From the NCBI GenBank assembly GCA_009801015.1, contig VHZZ01000037.1, positions 130,297 to 176,208 on the forward strand: a stretch of DNA of 45,912 nucleotides, written 5' to 3'. The notes under the pieces were generated by a model that saw only the letters and a list, made by a program, of their open reading frames with translations, was not told the origin of the DNA and searched no databases. Below are positions 1-12,839 of the stretch, piece after piece. The position numbers and the translations under genes are program-made. Source of the DNA: Silene noctiflora. Its lineage: Eukaryota; Streptophyta; Magnoliopsida; Caryophyllales; Caryophyllaceae. Position 1 is the stretch's first letter. Every line of letters starts with the position of its first letter.

Positions 1-64
1 TCTCCTCTTTCCTTGGTCTTTGTGCCAAAATCAAAGGAAAACAAATGACCGAGACGGAGGGAGT
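1..64. mobile_element. Right end of a Stowaway-like MITE, cut by the window edge
   Basis: The first 64 bases nearly repeat the right end of the complete element at 2131-2340, including the terminal 'gaccgagacggagggag' followed by TA. The left part lies outside the window. Confidence 0.7.
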
Positions 65-773
65 AATATACATCCATGTTTCGTATTAAATATTATTTTT
101 CATCTATATATATGATTTTGCATTTATGTTTATAATATTTTTTATCTACATAAAAAATATTGTATGATTTTGTCGTTTATATAAATTTTGTAGGTTATAT
201 TTTCTATGGATTTACCTTAAATTTATAACTTTGTCATATATATTTGCAATATAATATTCTAAGGTTCCTATTTTGCGTTGAAAATCTTACAATTTTTAAA
301 TACTGATTATGAAGAGTATATATAATACGGAGTAAGATTTAAAGAAATAAAATGTTGTGATAGATAGTGGGGTGACCAATTTCATGGAAAAAAAAATATT
401 GTGGATCTCACCTAAAAAACTTGAGAGCCAATAAAAATTATCTAAATGACTTAGCTTTTATACTATGTAGCAATTTAAAATTCTCAAACTACCCTTTTAA
501 ATTAATTAGTGTGAAATTCAAATTTTAGTGGAGGAAAATGAAAATACATAAGTAATTTACTATAATATCCCCGATGACGCCCAATTTAAGTGTCACCCGG
601 TGACGCCATCTCATTTTCCTTATTTAAATAATTGCTAGAGGGATTTGCATGCATTACGCAGCGCCATTTGTAGGTTAGAAATCCCAAGATTTTCTAGGCA
701 ATTTTGTGTCATAAAACATAAACAAATGTACCGACATTTTTTATCGATAACCTTTCGGTGAGCTTAATATATA

Positions 774-1260
774 CTCCCTCCCGATCATTTGTTATTATTT
801 AATTTTGGCACAAAGATTAAAGAAAAAGAGATAGTCAATTATAAGATAAAAAGTGGCTAAAGTGAATGTGAAAAATCAAATTACTTATCAAATAACAACA
901 ACATTACCCCAGTGTCTCAATGGGTCCCGTAAATTGCGGGCTAAGGGGGGGTCGGATGTACGCAGCTTACCCTTGTGTTAACAATACAAAGAGGCTGTTT
1001 CTAAATAACCCAAGATGAAAATTGCGTCAAGAACTGCATCGAAAGATTGCTACTTCAAAAAGGAAAGAAGCGCGACCACTTTAGTGAGTCATTTTGATTT
1101 ATTCCATTATAATCCATAACCAAAGAGTAACGAGTCTTTGGCTCTATTGGAAATATGGAATGAAAATTACTCATCAAATGCAATCCTAAAATAGAAAGGA
1201 CAACGATTGGGTGAGACACCCTAAAATGAAAAAGGACAACAAATGACTGGGACAGAGGTT
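774..1260. mobile_element. Stowaway-like MITE carrying a nested SINE
   Basis: The left end 'ctccctcccgatcatttgtt' follows a TA, and the right end 'caacaaatgactgggacag' (1239-1255) is its imperfect inverted copy. The right terminus is degenerate. The MITE is interrupted by SINE-like sequence at about 892-1130, which explains its unusual length. Confidence 0.5.
892..1130 (+). mobile_element. Plant SINE (Au-like)
   Basis: The segment has the arrangement of a common plant SINE: a CAA-rich start, 'ccccagtgtctcaatggg', a 'ggtcggatgtacgcagctta' core (951-970), then 'aagaggctgtttctaaa' (990-1006). Related cores occur at 10190-10210 and near 17335. The family is recalled from memory. The exact ends and target-site duplication are not resolved. 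Confidence 0.6.
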
Positions 1261-2130
1261 TAACAAAGGCGTCTTAAAGTAAGTGGAGGCCCGGTGCACC
1301 ACAAAAAAAAATAAGTCCCCAAATATGAATGTATAACTGTAGTACATGTCGAAGTTTGAATTTTATTAGTAAAGCTTATAAATTCGACGATCAAAACTGA
1401 AGACCCGATTCCGTCCCGTGGTCGCCCGGGATATTATACACCCCTGATTTAAGAATGTATTATCAAATATATACTCTTTTTAATTTGTTGAAAGCAATGG
1501 TTGTTATTTGTGAATGTGCCATATAATTACAAATCATGCTTTTCTTCTAACTTTAAAGATATAGCAATTTTGCATTTTTCCATGACAAAGTATACATAGT
1601 TTACGTCGACCACCATGCAATATATATGCATACGAAAATACTGAAATACGATGATACTGAAACTCAATACGACTTGATAACAACATAAAACCTTTTTAAA
1701 CCGAATTTGAGCAGCCGCCCCGGCCCGTGGCGGAATATCATTAATATGTGGCATTATATTGACCAAGCATATTATCATATAATCGTATAAATTAGCAGTC
1801 GACATGCAGGTGGGATGAATAATTATAAAAATTAAAACTTTGGGCGTGGTTGAACAGCAGCCCAAAAAGCACATTTACAAGAATATAATCATTAGATTAT
1901 AAAATTATTAGTGTATAGTATCAAATCCATAATAGTGCAAATTTGGTAACAAGATTATAAATTATAACCTATATATGAACACGTTGACTAGAGAAACTTT
2001 CTCTATTCTTTTAGGTAGGGATTAAGGTTTTGGTAAAGCACCCAAGTTCTCATTTAAACGATAGTATCCGTCTTAAGTTTAAGATCGGTAATAATAACTC
2101 ACGTGTATAGATAGGACAAACTTCTTATTA

Positions 2131-2340
2131 TTCCTTCTGTCTCGGTCATTTGTTGTCTTATTCTACTTTGGGGGTGTCCTCAGTCAATTGTTGTCCTTCC
2201 TATTTTAATAACGAACTTGAAGAGCAGTTTGATCATTCACGGTCAATTTGGTCAACTTGTCATTTAGTAATTGGTCTCCTCCTCTTTCCTTGGTCTTTGT
2301 GCCAAAATCAACGGACAACAAATGACCGAGACGGAGGGAG
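2131..2340. mobile_element. Complete Stowaway-like MITE
   Basis: This 210-bp element lies between TA dinucleotides (2129-2130 and 2341-2342). Its terminal inverted repeats are about 27 bp: left 'ttccttctgtctcggtcatt', right 'aatgaccgagacggagggag'. It has no coding capacity, and the short reading frame over it is incidental. Confidence 0.8.
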
Positions 2341-2374
2341 TATTACCTAAGTATTTTATTTTTGTCTAATTTAG

Positions 2375-2475
2375 GTCATGTTCTTTTGGACTTAATTTCA
2401 GCTCATTTCAGTTCAGTTTAGCTCTATTCAGTTCAGTTCAGCTTCAACTTAATTCATTCAGTTCAATTCAGCATT
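2375..2475. repeat. CAGTT/CAGCT-rich degenerate repeat
   Basis: Short units of the type 'ttcagttcag' and 'ttcagctc' recur through this stretch, as in low-complexity ends of plant DNA transposons. No boundaries are visible. Confidence 0.4.
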
Positions 2476-2480
2476 TCTCT

Positions 2481-4272
2481 TTACAAATTAACTTTTAATT
2501 AACCCGTTTTAACTTTAAGACGGATATCCGTTTAATAAAGGCTAATTGGGTAAAATAATTAGTACTCTAATTAGTTAATTAGATTGAGTTAAATCCTTAT
2601 CCTAAGAATAACATAGACCCACAAAATCACCGTCACTCCATTATCCAAGGAAAAAGTTTTATAGAGGCAATTTTTCTCGTTTTGTAGGGCCTTAAGAATT
2701 GGTAATGTAGCTTTTAACCACCTTTGATGCATCTTTTTCATAAAATAAATAAATAATAATAAAAAAAATTCACTTTCTAGAATTCTAGGTTGGTAGTTGG
2801 TAATATGGTATGTTATGGATAGGCAATTAGTCAGGAATGACAATGAATCGGATTTGCATGATCAAAATCGAGCGAATTAACAAAAACGATTTCCTTTCAA
2901 TTATTTGAAAGTTGTTTATATTACTCAAATAAGGTTGCATTTTATTTAGACTAACTATTAGGGAAAAGAATAACGAAAATGTGGTGATCCGGTAGTTCAT
3001 TTTGAAGTGTCATTCATGGCCTATAAATCACGTATGACAACTAATCATCATGAGTATTAAATAGTTTACTTGATAAAGTCGTGAGAATGCAACTCGTGTT
3101 TCACGCCAAAATCTAGTCAGCATCAAAATTATCGATATAAAGTTATCCCAAAATTATGATAGTCAAGTGTTCATCATGATTTCTTGACATAATGAAATTC
3201 TAAGGTGATTGATTTTACACTAGAAACTACTTGAAACTACATTTGAAAAGAAATGACGTTCTGATGGGATCCTGTGCATTACACCAGAAAAGAAACGACG
3301 TACTACAAGTAGCAATAATACTCTGGACCACGAGGCTTTCGAATGTGACTAAACATTGGGCCATGGCTCATAAAATATGGGCTGTTTAGCCCACTTAAAG
3401 AATATCATGTGTTTTTGTCGGCATATCATGTAATTTACATTGTGATATGCTTAATTGTTTAGGTAGCAACCTGATTTGACTAATTTAAATGGGTTATGAA
3501 TGACAATGGATCGGATTTAATCGATCAAAATCGATAAATATCTAAATTACATGGGGTAAGGTTCAACCTCTCCTCATGTCATGTCTTCTTCCTTATAAAT
3601 GAGCTTCATGAGATAATTAAAGTGTAAATAATTTAGCAGAGATTTACGTGTGTGCACCTGGTTAAAAGATAGAAGCTCTATGTCGCACCTTGTACAAAGT
3701 GAGAATCACGAGTGCGCTCCTGGTAAAAAGATAGATGATCTAAATCGCATCTTGTATGAATGTATGATGTGTCAGAGTAATTTTAACGGAAAATGATAAA
3801 TATTGCCCACATGAATCGAATTACGTGTTATTTATGGGCAAAACCGTTCTAAACAAACTTATACAACACTAGTTCTTCCGAAACAAGAAGAGTCACGGTA
3901 CAACCATCGATTTTTCTAGTTCTTCCACGGAATTACAAGCATTATCGTCCTCAGCGTTTATTGAGCTTCGGACACTTTCCGGTGAAGTGGATCAAATGCT
4001 CCTTCGATATAGATGTACCCTAATATTTCGAGTGTACATCCATGAATGTCCCACATATTTTATATAAATGATTTACATAACCCTTTCTCTTACAAATACA
4101 GCCCAGGCTGTGAAGGAAAAAAAAAAAAACAATATTTTCAAATTATTCCGGTGTAATCGAAGTATTCTGTACAAAGCTTCTTGAACTAACAAAACCAACA
4201 TTACATGTCTTCAACAACCTTCTATTTAGCTCTCTAATGCGATCTCGTGGGTGATTTTTCTTCAGGGCATAC
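2481..4272. other. Non-coding spacer and 3' flank of the PSI1-like gene
   Basis: No gene is visible. Two short repeats occur. 'gaatgacaatg.atcggatt' appears near 2834 and again near 3499. A roughly 62-bp imperfect tandem duplication lies at about 3650-3775 ('cacctggttaaaagatag...' then 'gctcctggtaaaaagatag...'). The last few hundred bases should contain the 3' UTR of the minus-strand gene ending at 4273, but I could not fix a polyadenylation site. Confidence 0.4.
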
Positions 4273-7200
4273 TTACAAACTCCTTATTGTGTCGACTCGG
4301 TCAATAACATCCAACGCTTTGACCCGGTCAATGTCAAAGTCAATGACTGGTACTGAAGAAGGCCGTCTTATGGGATAGATTTCTCTCTTACCGTCTCTAG
4401 TTGGGGAATGACTACTGCTTTTGCTTAATCGATGGTGCTTACTCAACCGGTCGTTTTTAGCAATGTTGAATTCCTGGCTTTTGCTAATACCAGGAGTGAG
4501 TTTTCTCTTAGGCACGTCACTAAGCATTTGCTGGTCTTCGATGGTGAGGGTCGGGGACGAGCAGGTGGTTTTTTGGGGAGATAGTTGGATGGTCTTTTGG
4601 TTGGGAGACCGTATTGGAGACTTGATGGGAGATCGAGTGCCACATACAGTGACTCGAGAAATGCTTATGAGATGGTGAAGCCACACTACTAGTCCAAGAA
4701 TGTATGACTCGGTTTTATCCTTGTCTGCGTGATATAAAGTTTCGACTCTAAGCAAGTCACTTTGGCCCGCCGGTTTTCTGTTCAAATCAGAACTGAGCAA
4801 GTTGAACAGACAGTCATAAGGGCACTAACCAACCATGCACAAACTTTTATGAAACGGTTTTACTAAAAGCTTAAAAACTTGTATTAAACAATAAAAGGAT
4901 CGAGGTTATAGAATAAAGATTTGACACCTCTTCAAAAATTTCTATTGTTATCAAATATTTTCCTTCTTGATGTAAAGTGAGCCACAAGAGCAATCAAATA
5001 CGAATATTAGAATAAAGGTTTGACCTTTTTAAAAACTCGGGTCATGAATACCCTAGTTCAATGACTACCATCTAAGCTACCGAACATCTACTCCCTTTGT
5101 CCATGCCAATAAAGACGTTTACTTTCGAATCAATTTTGTAGGTTAAGAATATGCAAGTGGGAGTAAAAAGGGAAATACATAAACTATTGACGGCCGAACC
5201 AAAAGAAAATATGTCAACTATTGAGGAAGACAGGGAGTACAAGATCATTCTTTACTCTTTAAAACATCCAACATTTTGACATGAAAACTGGTAGATTTGA
5301 TCATACGGTAAGACGGTATCCAGGAGAGTTTTTCTAAACTAAAAGCAACAAGAAAGGAGTAGGATGTCTAGTGACTTACCCTGTATTTGCCCATTCGCCA
5401 ACCCAACCAAATCCATGATGAGCTCTGCATTTGTAACACATTCCAAATAAACAAACATGAGTTTGAGAGATACGAAATTGTTCGATTAATGGAAAGTAGA
5501 GAGCACACTTCTAGGTTTCTAGCAGAGATCGTATATCTTACTTTGTAGTGTTTGTAGCAATAGGAACAAGCCACTCCAATGTTTTTTCCATTTCAGCTTT
5601 GATGCGGGGGATAGTAAGCTGCCAGAGATTATGCCGAGGCCAAGGTAAATAACCACATCGAAGATTCAAAATTTAGGGCATTCTCAAAGTTCAAAAATAC
5701 AACCATCATTGCAAAAGAAACGTAGAAGCCCCAACAAACCGGGTACGCATTTACTGACACATCCCTTGCCAGTTAGGGTGATTGCGCGAATGTTTTTATA
5801 GATCAAAATTTTACCGATTGAGGTCCCAGAATAGTCACTATTCTTTGGGTTTTATAATATGATGGAATAATGTAAAATAACCACGCTAAACTCTATCTGC
5901 TTCCTATATCATAAAATAACAGTGTCGATGCGTTAGGTCATCCAGAAACCTCCGTGAGTTTTATGAAAATTGAGAGCACGCAAGTCAGGTTAATAAATAT
6001 GGTTATGAAACAATAAAGTACCTCCTCATCCAGCTGAAATGATAGTAATTTAGATCTCAAAGCTGATTTGACATTAGGCGGGAGCCCCTGATATAAAGCA
6101 TCCCTAGTGTTTGGTGGAACGGAGCTTGAACGGGACACCTGGTGACCAAAAAGGTTTTCAAAATATATAAATAGAAAATAACAAAAACAGCTTCGACCAA
6201 AGGATTTGGTCTCGTAATATAAAACTCCAATAATGCTTATGTACAACCCGCCTTAAAAAAGTTGTTGAACTCACAAGAGTATCTATTTGTGTGATGATGT
6301 TAGCATAATGCAAGGCCAAGCCAGCTGACCCCAACTTTGTATGATTGTTTGAAGATGACTTTACAGGCTTATCGACATCTGCAAAGCCATTATGAAGCTC
6401 AGTATTACTAGTGAAAAAACCAACAATTCTAAATAAAAGAATATGTGCATATTTGACTGTTTGTAACCTGAATGTAGCATTACTTACAGGGGAAAAATTA
6501 GAAAATTTGTATCCTGGAGTAACTAAAACTAAAATATCCGCAAAACCAATTATGAAACTACACCATTAATTACGTGTTTGTGACCAATAACAGGCCTTTG
6601 TTTCAAATGTTACAGAAGAGCAAAATTTGAGTTTTCGTAGCAAGTTGTTACCTACCGGTACTACCAAAGGCCTCGAAAATCTCCAAATGTAGGAAGTGGA
6701 CTAAATCTACAAGCTTCTCCATTACCTGCAAATACACCAGAAATATTACTTAATGCAACGAATTAAGAGCTCTGAGCCTCTGAAAGACAAAGCTAACACT
6801 CTATTCCTTCTCATCGCTGAATTTATTCCCATCTTTTTTAGCTTTTTTTTAAGAGGCGAAGAGAAGATAGAGATATTCTACGTCAAGACTCAAGAGTAAT
6901 GATATTCTACTCAACATACCAAGATTACCCAATCATTCCCTTTCCCACTGAAAACTACACTATTTAAGTATGCAAGGCCATATCGTAGAATTCAAAGAAA
7001 ACAAAACATTCCACACACCAAGCGTTGTAGTAATACACCTTTCATATTACTTGTCCCTTTTATATATACCCCGTACTAGTAGTAATACACCTTTACAAGT
7101 ACCTACCTCTTCCAATATTCTAGACCAAAGTGACTTCTTTTTTAAACTTTTGACATGTTTTCTTTGACTCTTCAATTCCGCTCTCAAAATTGCCAAGCTG

Positions 7201-10200
7201 TCTCCTGCAAGACACATAAAAGTTTAAATTTCAACACTAACTTCGCTAGAAAAAATACAATTGCCATGAACATAATAGTACTACCTCCATCAAATTTATA
7301 TGGTCCCTTTTTTTATGTTGGTCATAAGCTTTGACCATTACAATGTCAAATTTGTTACGTTTAATCTATCAAGACAACTATGTTCATATTGTCTTTGTAC
7401 AAAAGTTGTAACTATCCAAGTCCAAGTGCATGAATGTGTAACTAATTACCCTTTTTCTCACTCCTGTTTGGCGAATTCCGATCAAGTGAAACATTTACAA
7501 TGATGGTGGATTGGTGGAATAATGCAAGTGAGCCACACTTGACAGAAAGCTAACTGCATAGAAACCGATGAACACTCAATAATACCTCTTTGAGCCGTGC
7601 TAGGGTTGTCTTCCTCTTGCAGCTTTCGCCGATAATCTTGTTCGAATCTATCCAAAGCATGCAACTCATGATACAACTCCTGCATTCAAGATTTCAACAT
7701 TAATCTCAGGACTCAGAAGTGTGCATCTGAACTTCTAATACTCCGTATAAGAAGAATACACAGTTATTACACATGTCCTAAATAAGTTGGTAAATATAGA
7801 CTGTTCTTTCCACTAGATGAAATGATTTAATATCAGACAAAAATACTCCGTAGATGTTAATCTCTTACGCGTTCAATTTTCAATCTACAGGGTCATTAAA
7901 TGAAAAGTATCAAATATATGGTTTCCTTAAGAAAAACAATAAAAAGGAAAAACAACGAAATACCCACAGCAGTGTACTGAACCAACGCCAAAAGTTGCTG
8001 TATTATTGCCTCGGCTTCTTCTTTCAAATGCTTTTGAGGACTGAGTTCAGAAGCCAATCTGAGAAGCAAAAAAATAGTACACTATCACCTCTCCATTCGC
8101 TGAAAAGTTACACATCACAGAACAACAGACGTTACTATTCTTACTTTTCAAAATAGCGATCCAAATTATGATATTGAGGATCTTTACAACGATTTCCAAA
8201 TCGGACCACCTCCCCGGAAAATACCTTCAATTCTTCCCTGGTAAAGTTCATAACAAAATCGTTTTTAGCATGCAAGTTCATAATAAGAAGCTGTATCGGC
8301 TGATATGGAAACAAATATAGTACCGCCATCCCATAAGCTGTCACTATTAACTTTGGCAGCTACCTATATCAACTTTGACCATTAATTTCTCCAAATATGT
8401 ATAGATATACAATGTAAATTTCTTATGTTAGAATCACCAAAAGACCTACTTTTATATCTTCTGTTTTAAAAACTTATAGTCTAAATTATGAGTAAATATT
8501 GGTCAAAGTTGATACTTTTTTACCAACAAAGTCAAATGGTGACAATACAAATGGATGGTAGTATATGGGTGATAGACGTCATGTCACAAGCTATTTCTCT
8601 CACAACTACCTCTTGTCAGCTGCAGCAATCCTATGGAGTTCATCTATATCTTTGGATATTAAGTTTTGAACGCCATCTGACCGAAGCACTACCTCCTTGA
8701 GATGTTTAATGTTCTCCTCTGAAAGGGACTGCATGAGATTCGCACCCTTCACAATAGTGTTGGCTACCTCAAATGCCAATATGGATATTTTATTCCCTTT
8801 AGTCGTCACACCAGAGACAAAACCGCCACTAAGGTGCAAACTTGTCATGCTACTACCGAGTGTGTCTAAGACTTCAACTGCCTTGCCAAACCCAGCAGAT
8901 CCAGCTTTGCCCAAAAGGGTGCCAACCTCAGAGACCTGCTGAATTAGGAACAACGGAGTTAATCTGACATAAATAAATTTAAAACAATCCACCAACTACC
9001 AGCGCATTCAGCAGAGCTTAAAACCCACACGGGTCAGACCTAAGATAACAATTTAAACTAGTCCTCTTGTGATATATGAACAAACCTACACAAGTAACAT
9101 AGTACCAAACTCTAAGATGCATATAACCGGCCTCAAGCAAGCTACGCTTAAAGATAAATTCACTTGTAAAGAAGGTTTGCAGTTAGATCTACCAGTTAAA
9201 ACGACCCTATTTACTATTACATACTCCGTACATTTTTCTTTTTGGTCTATTCAAACCAATTCACTACATTTTCCTTAAATGGATATAATCAAGTGAGTTC
9301 CACTATATTCACACACACACTTGCTTAGTTGCCTTCAAACTAGGCAAATTGCAATTTTTACTTTTGCTACTTTCCGCTATCTTGAAAATTGTGTCACATA
9401 CTCACATGCAAACGTAGTGATTCCAGCCGAATGGAGGGAGTACTCAATAGTCCCCAGATCAGATTTGAGAAGTGAATCATAACACAGTAGGACTCATACA
9501 ACTTGCCATTAATAGTTAATATGTACACAATGTGTCGCCATGAACAAAAATGTATTACGAAACATATTATCAACAAGTTCTAGTCTAGTTGATCCGGTAA
9601 AATTTGCATATCAACTAGTAATCCTTTGAGATAGAGTGTTGCCGGATTTTCTTTCCAAGAGTCGGTAGATTGTATTTCTAAATTACTAAAACTAGACTCC
9701 GTCTATTACGTCAAGATTATTTTTAATTCAGTAAGCAAACTATTAGCAGCATTAGAAATAGATCCCCCTTCTACAGCCTTTTTCACCACTATATAGGATA
9801 ATGATAGACTAGTTGCCAATTCTGTTCTATCTGAAGGAAGAGGGAAACAATCACTAAACAAAGTTCAGAGTTCAAACTCATAAGAGCGACAAAACAGATT
9901 AAACAAATATTGAGCCACCCTACCTCTCAGGCATATGGAATTATGGATCCTGAACAATGGTCTAAAATTTCATATACGTAAACTTTTCTGGCCCTCTTGT
10001 ACATGAGTTTCTGTCAAGTACTACCTCTCTGTTCCCTCCCGGAGCATCTCATCAGTTAAATGTCATTTACCCCAAAAGCACAAGCAAAAGTGATTTTTAA
10101 CTAGAGACTGGTCTTGGGAGTAGTGCACAACAATGCACGAATAACAATAATATTACCATAGTACCTTAAGGGTTTCTAAAAGGGGACGGAATGGGGTCGG

Positions 10201-11145
10201 ATGTACATATTCCTACACCAGGATCCTGGTGTCTCTACTTTCTAGTCTTCCAGAAATACTTCATCAGTTCATCTCACAAAAGCACATCGATTAAACATGT
10301 AAGCTAGAGGTCACAGAGTCATCTTGACTCCTGATGCGAATTGACTGTGTGGTTTCAAATATTTGATCATGAACCCTGAACTTAGAACTCTGATCATACA
10401 AATTGTTTTTAAAAGAGCTTTGTATAAGGACGAAGGACTGACTAACAACTTGAAGGTTTCTATTAAAGCCCTTCAGTTCAGACACATATAATCTCGTATG
10501 AATAACAGTTAATCGCCATGCAAAAGACAAAAGCAGCATTCTTCAGCTATACTGTATAACACAGGATCAATAACCACGACAAAAGTGTGCATGCTTGGAG
10601 TTGCTTGGACTCTTGGAGCATCGCATAAAACACAATTCTTATACAGAGTATGAGACAGTCATTTACGTGAAACCAATCCTATAACCCACCATACAACTAA
10701 ATGAGTAATGCACATGAACTTGGATTGATCTCACACATTAGCACAAGAGTGGTGCGAAAAAAATTGAACAAGACATAAGAGAATCTAAAGGAAGCAGCAC
10801 CTTTGCAACAGCAACCTGCTTCGACCTTGTTGATCTAGATTTTTGTGATAAAACCCTCGACAATTGTGGAATACCATCATAATTATCATCCAAAGCCGTC
10901 CCATACGAATGTACATTAGTCTCTTGCATAGTGTCACTTAACTCCGGGAAAGAAAAGGGCTGCCCTACAGGCTTATCCACATTTACTTCCTCACTTGGAA
11001 GAGCCGGCTCAGCACTCCCTTTAATATCTAATGTGTGAGGCTCCGAAAACAAGTCAGAACCATGATTACCATTCCCATTAATCTGTGGATAAGTACTACT
11101 AGGAACATTATCAACAGTTGCACTCCTAGAGCAAAGTCCACCCAT
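4273..11145 (-). CDS. PSI1: PSK SIMULATOR 1-like protein (DUF3475 + DUF668), 12 exons, complete
   Basis: Exons (-): 11145-10801, 8935-8610, 8237-8145, 8058-7968, 7679-7586, 7204-7107, 6725-6656, 6378-6275, 6138-6022, 5618-5542, 5424-5380 and 4792-4273. All junctions are GT-AG. The sum is 1980 nt (659 aa plus stop), close to the roughly 657 aa I recall for Arabidopsis PSI1. The protein starts MGGLCS, an N-myristoylation signal with a nearby Cys, so plasma-membrane attachment is likely. DUF3475 is around residues 163-225 ([19 protein letters not shown]). DUF668 starts near 387 ([20 protein letters not shown]). The tail carries SP repeats ([14 protein letters not shown]) and ends [12 protein letters not shown], which is strongly conserved in the family. 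Known role: Arabidopsis PSI proteins promote growth linked to phytosulfokine signalling; the biochemical activity is unknown. Intron 1 is about 1.9 kb and holds a SINE and a MITE; introns 2 and 11 also hold elements. Confidence 0.93.
4960..5085 (-). mobile_element. Possible tRNA-derived SINE in PSI1 intron 11
   Basis: On the minus strand, 'ggtagcttagatggtag' resembles a tRNA A box and is followed about 30 bases later by a 'gacccgagtt' B-box-like stretch. Similar direct repeats, 'tagaataaagatttgac' and 'tagaataaaggtttgac', flank the area. The ends are uncertain. Confidence 0.35.
5091..5237. mobile_element. Short Stowaway-like MITE in PSI1 intron 11
   Basis: TA lies on each side (5089-5090 and 5238-5239). 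The left end is 'ctccctttgtccatg' and the right end 'gaagacagggag'. The length is 147 bp. The inverted repeats are imperfect. Confidence 0.5.
8321..8559. mobile_element. TIR element (MITE) in PSI1 intron 2
   Basis: The left end 'ccgccatcccataagctgtc' pairs imperfectly with the right end 'gacaatacaaatggatgg'. Inner segments 'tatatcaactttgacca' and 'tggtcaaagttgata' are also inverted repeats. The intron is 372 bp and this element makes up most of it. Confidence 0.5.
9224..9440. mobile_element. Stowaway-like MITE in PSI1 intron 1
   Basis: 'TA|ctccgtac' is at the left and 'atggagggag|TA' at the right, spacing 217 bp. Only the outermost bases are clearly inverted, so the call is moderate. Confidence 0.4.
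10141..10260 (+). mobile_element. SINE-like fragment in PSI1 intron 1
   Basis: The stretch shows 'aacaataatattacc', then 'ggggtcggatgtacat', then a pyrimidine-rich tail. This is the same order as in the copy at 892-1130, with substantial divergence. Confidence 0.45.
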
Positions 11146-11404
11146 TTTATTTATTCACATAAAAACAGTGGACTAAAACTCACTTATGCACATCTCCCCT
11201 TCTATAAACTTCCACAATTTCGCAACCGCCAAAGCCAAAACAAGCTCCTAGCTCATAAACTACAAACAACTTTTTCAACCTGGGTTTTACTTTTACTAGT
11301 ACCCAACAGACTGATCACAAGCATTGAGTTTTATTATTGATCACCCACAGAAATTCCAGTTCCAAAGCTGTTAACAAGGGAAAAAAATCCATTAATAATC
11401 ATTC

Positions 11405-11710
11405 ATACCCAATTAGTATTAACTACTAAGACACGACATGAGATGACACTTCGACACTTCACTTTAGACCCAAAAAAATGAAAACTTCGCAAAATAACCG
11501 TATCTGACACTAATTCATACAGTACAATACAATACAGTGATTTGAACTAATCATCAACCCAATTAGTACTAAGACACAACATTACACAACACTTCGACAC
11601 TTCATTTTAGACCAAAAAAAATGAAAACTTCGCAGAAAATAACCGTATTCGACACTAATTCATACAATTCAATACCATACAACACAATGATTTTAACTAA
11701 TCAGATCAAC
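11405..11710. repeat. Two-copy tandem duplication (about 150 bp each) upstream of PSI1
   Basis: Both copies contain 'acttcgacacttca.tttagacc', 'aaaatgaaaacttcgca' and 'gacactaattcataca' in the same order, starting near 11408 and 11557. They differ by small indels and substitutions. The repeat sits just upstream of the start codon, in the likely 5' UTR/promoter region. Confidence 0.75.
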
Positions 11711-12402
11711 AAACACTAATTCATACCTCATATAATAAGCAAAATTGCAAATTTTGAGAATCTAACACAAACCCAAATTAGAAAAAGCAGAAAAATTTAC
11801 TTAAAAATAGCAAAAATAAAACAATACCCAATTTATATATACTAAATAGAAACATACCCAGAAAAGAAAAATGGTAGATCTAAGTGAGAACACTAATAGA
11901 TACTTAAAGGGGTGTGGAATTTTCTAAGAAAGATTAAGACTTTGAAAGAAATAGAGTGAAAGAAACGGTAAGACTGCTAAAAAATGGAAAATTTAGTTAA
12001 AAAAATATAGGAAAAAGATTGATGATTGATGATTGATGATTAATGAAGCAGAATAATAATAAGAGGTAATCAGGTAAAAACAGGGAATACTAAATAACAG
12101 TAGGTCTTGCTTAAAACCGTCTTATTTAATTCGGGTATGAGAGCCGTAAAGAGAGGTAAAGGGTAAGTAAGAAAAAACAAGGAAAAGTAGGAAGAAATAG
12201 TGGAAATTAATGGAGTGAAACCCCAGCTCACACGGTTTGGAAGGAGGCCTACACAACAAACATAGTAGACTGTAGTAAGATTGAGGAAAAGGGAAGAGAG
12301 TCAAAGAAGAGGAATGGAATACACACAAAAAATTGATGCACTAATTTTCAGACTGTTCTTGTGTGTCTTCTTGTTGACTGTAGGCACATTCATGACACTT
12401 TC

Positions 12403-12830
12403 TTTTGAGTAGAGGCTAGACTTGGTAAACGAGTCAATGACGTTGGAATCAGGTCAGATTAATTCGAGTCAAGTTGTTTTCGAGATAGTTAGAATTTGGT
12501 TTGAGTTGGATTCGTGTCTATTATTATCGAGTTGTTCAACGATGATGGTAAGTTTGTAACGATAAATATTCGGGTATTCGGGTTATAACTTACAAGTCAT
12601 GGGTCCTGGGTTTGAGTAAAGGCTAGACTTGGTAAACGGGTCAATGACGTTGGAATCGGGTCAGATTAATTCGAGTCAAGTCGTTTTTGAGATAGTTAGA
12701 ATTTGGTTTGAATTGGATTCGGGTCTATTATTATCGAGTTTTTCAGTGACGATGGTATGTTTGTAACGATAAATATTCGGGTCAGTTTAGGTTACAATTT
12801 ATAAGTCATGTTTAGGTCATGGGTTTGAGT
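12403..12830. repeat. Two-copy tandem repeat, unit about 207 bp
   Basis: Sequence beginning 'ggctagacttggtaaacg' at 12414 recurs at 12621 and stays alignable for nearly the full unit ('gttagaatttggtttga', 'gtaacgataaatattcggg'). No reading frame and no terminal repeats were seen. Confidence 0.8.
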
Positions 12831-12839
12831 ATCAAGACG

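Noticed and set aside
1527-1874. 115-aa minus-strand frame
   Set aside because: The translation has no recognisable motif and lies in repeat-rich spacer.
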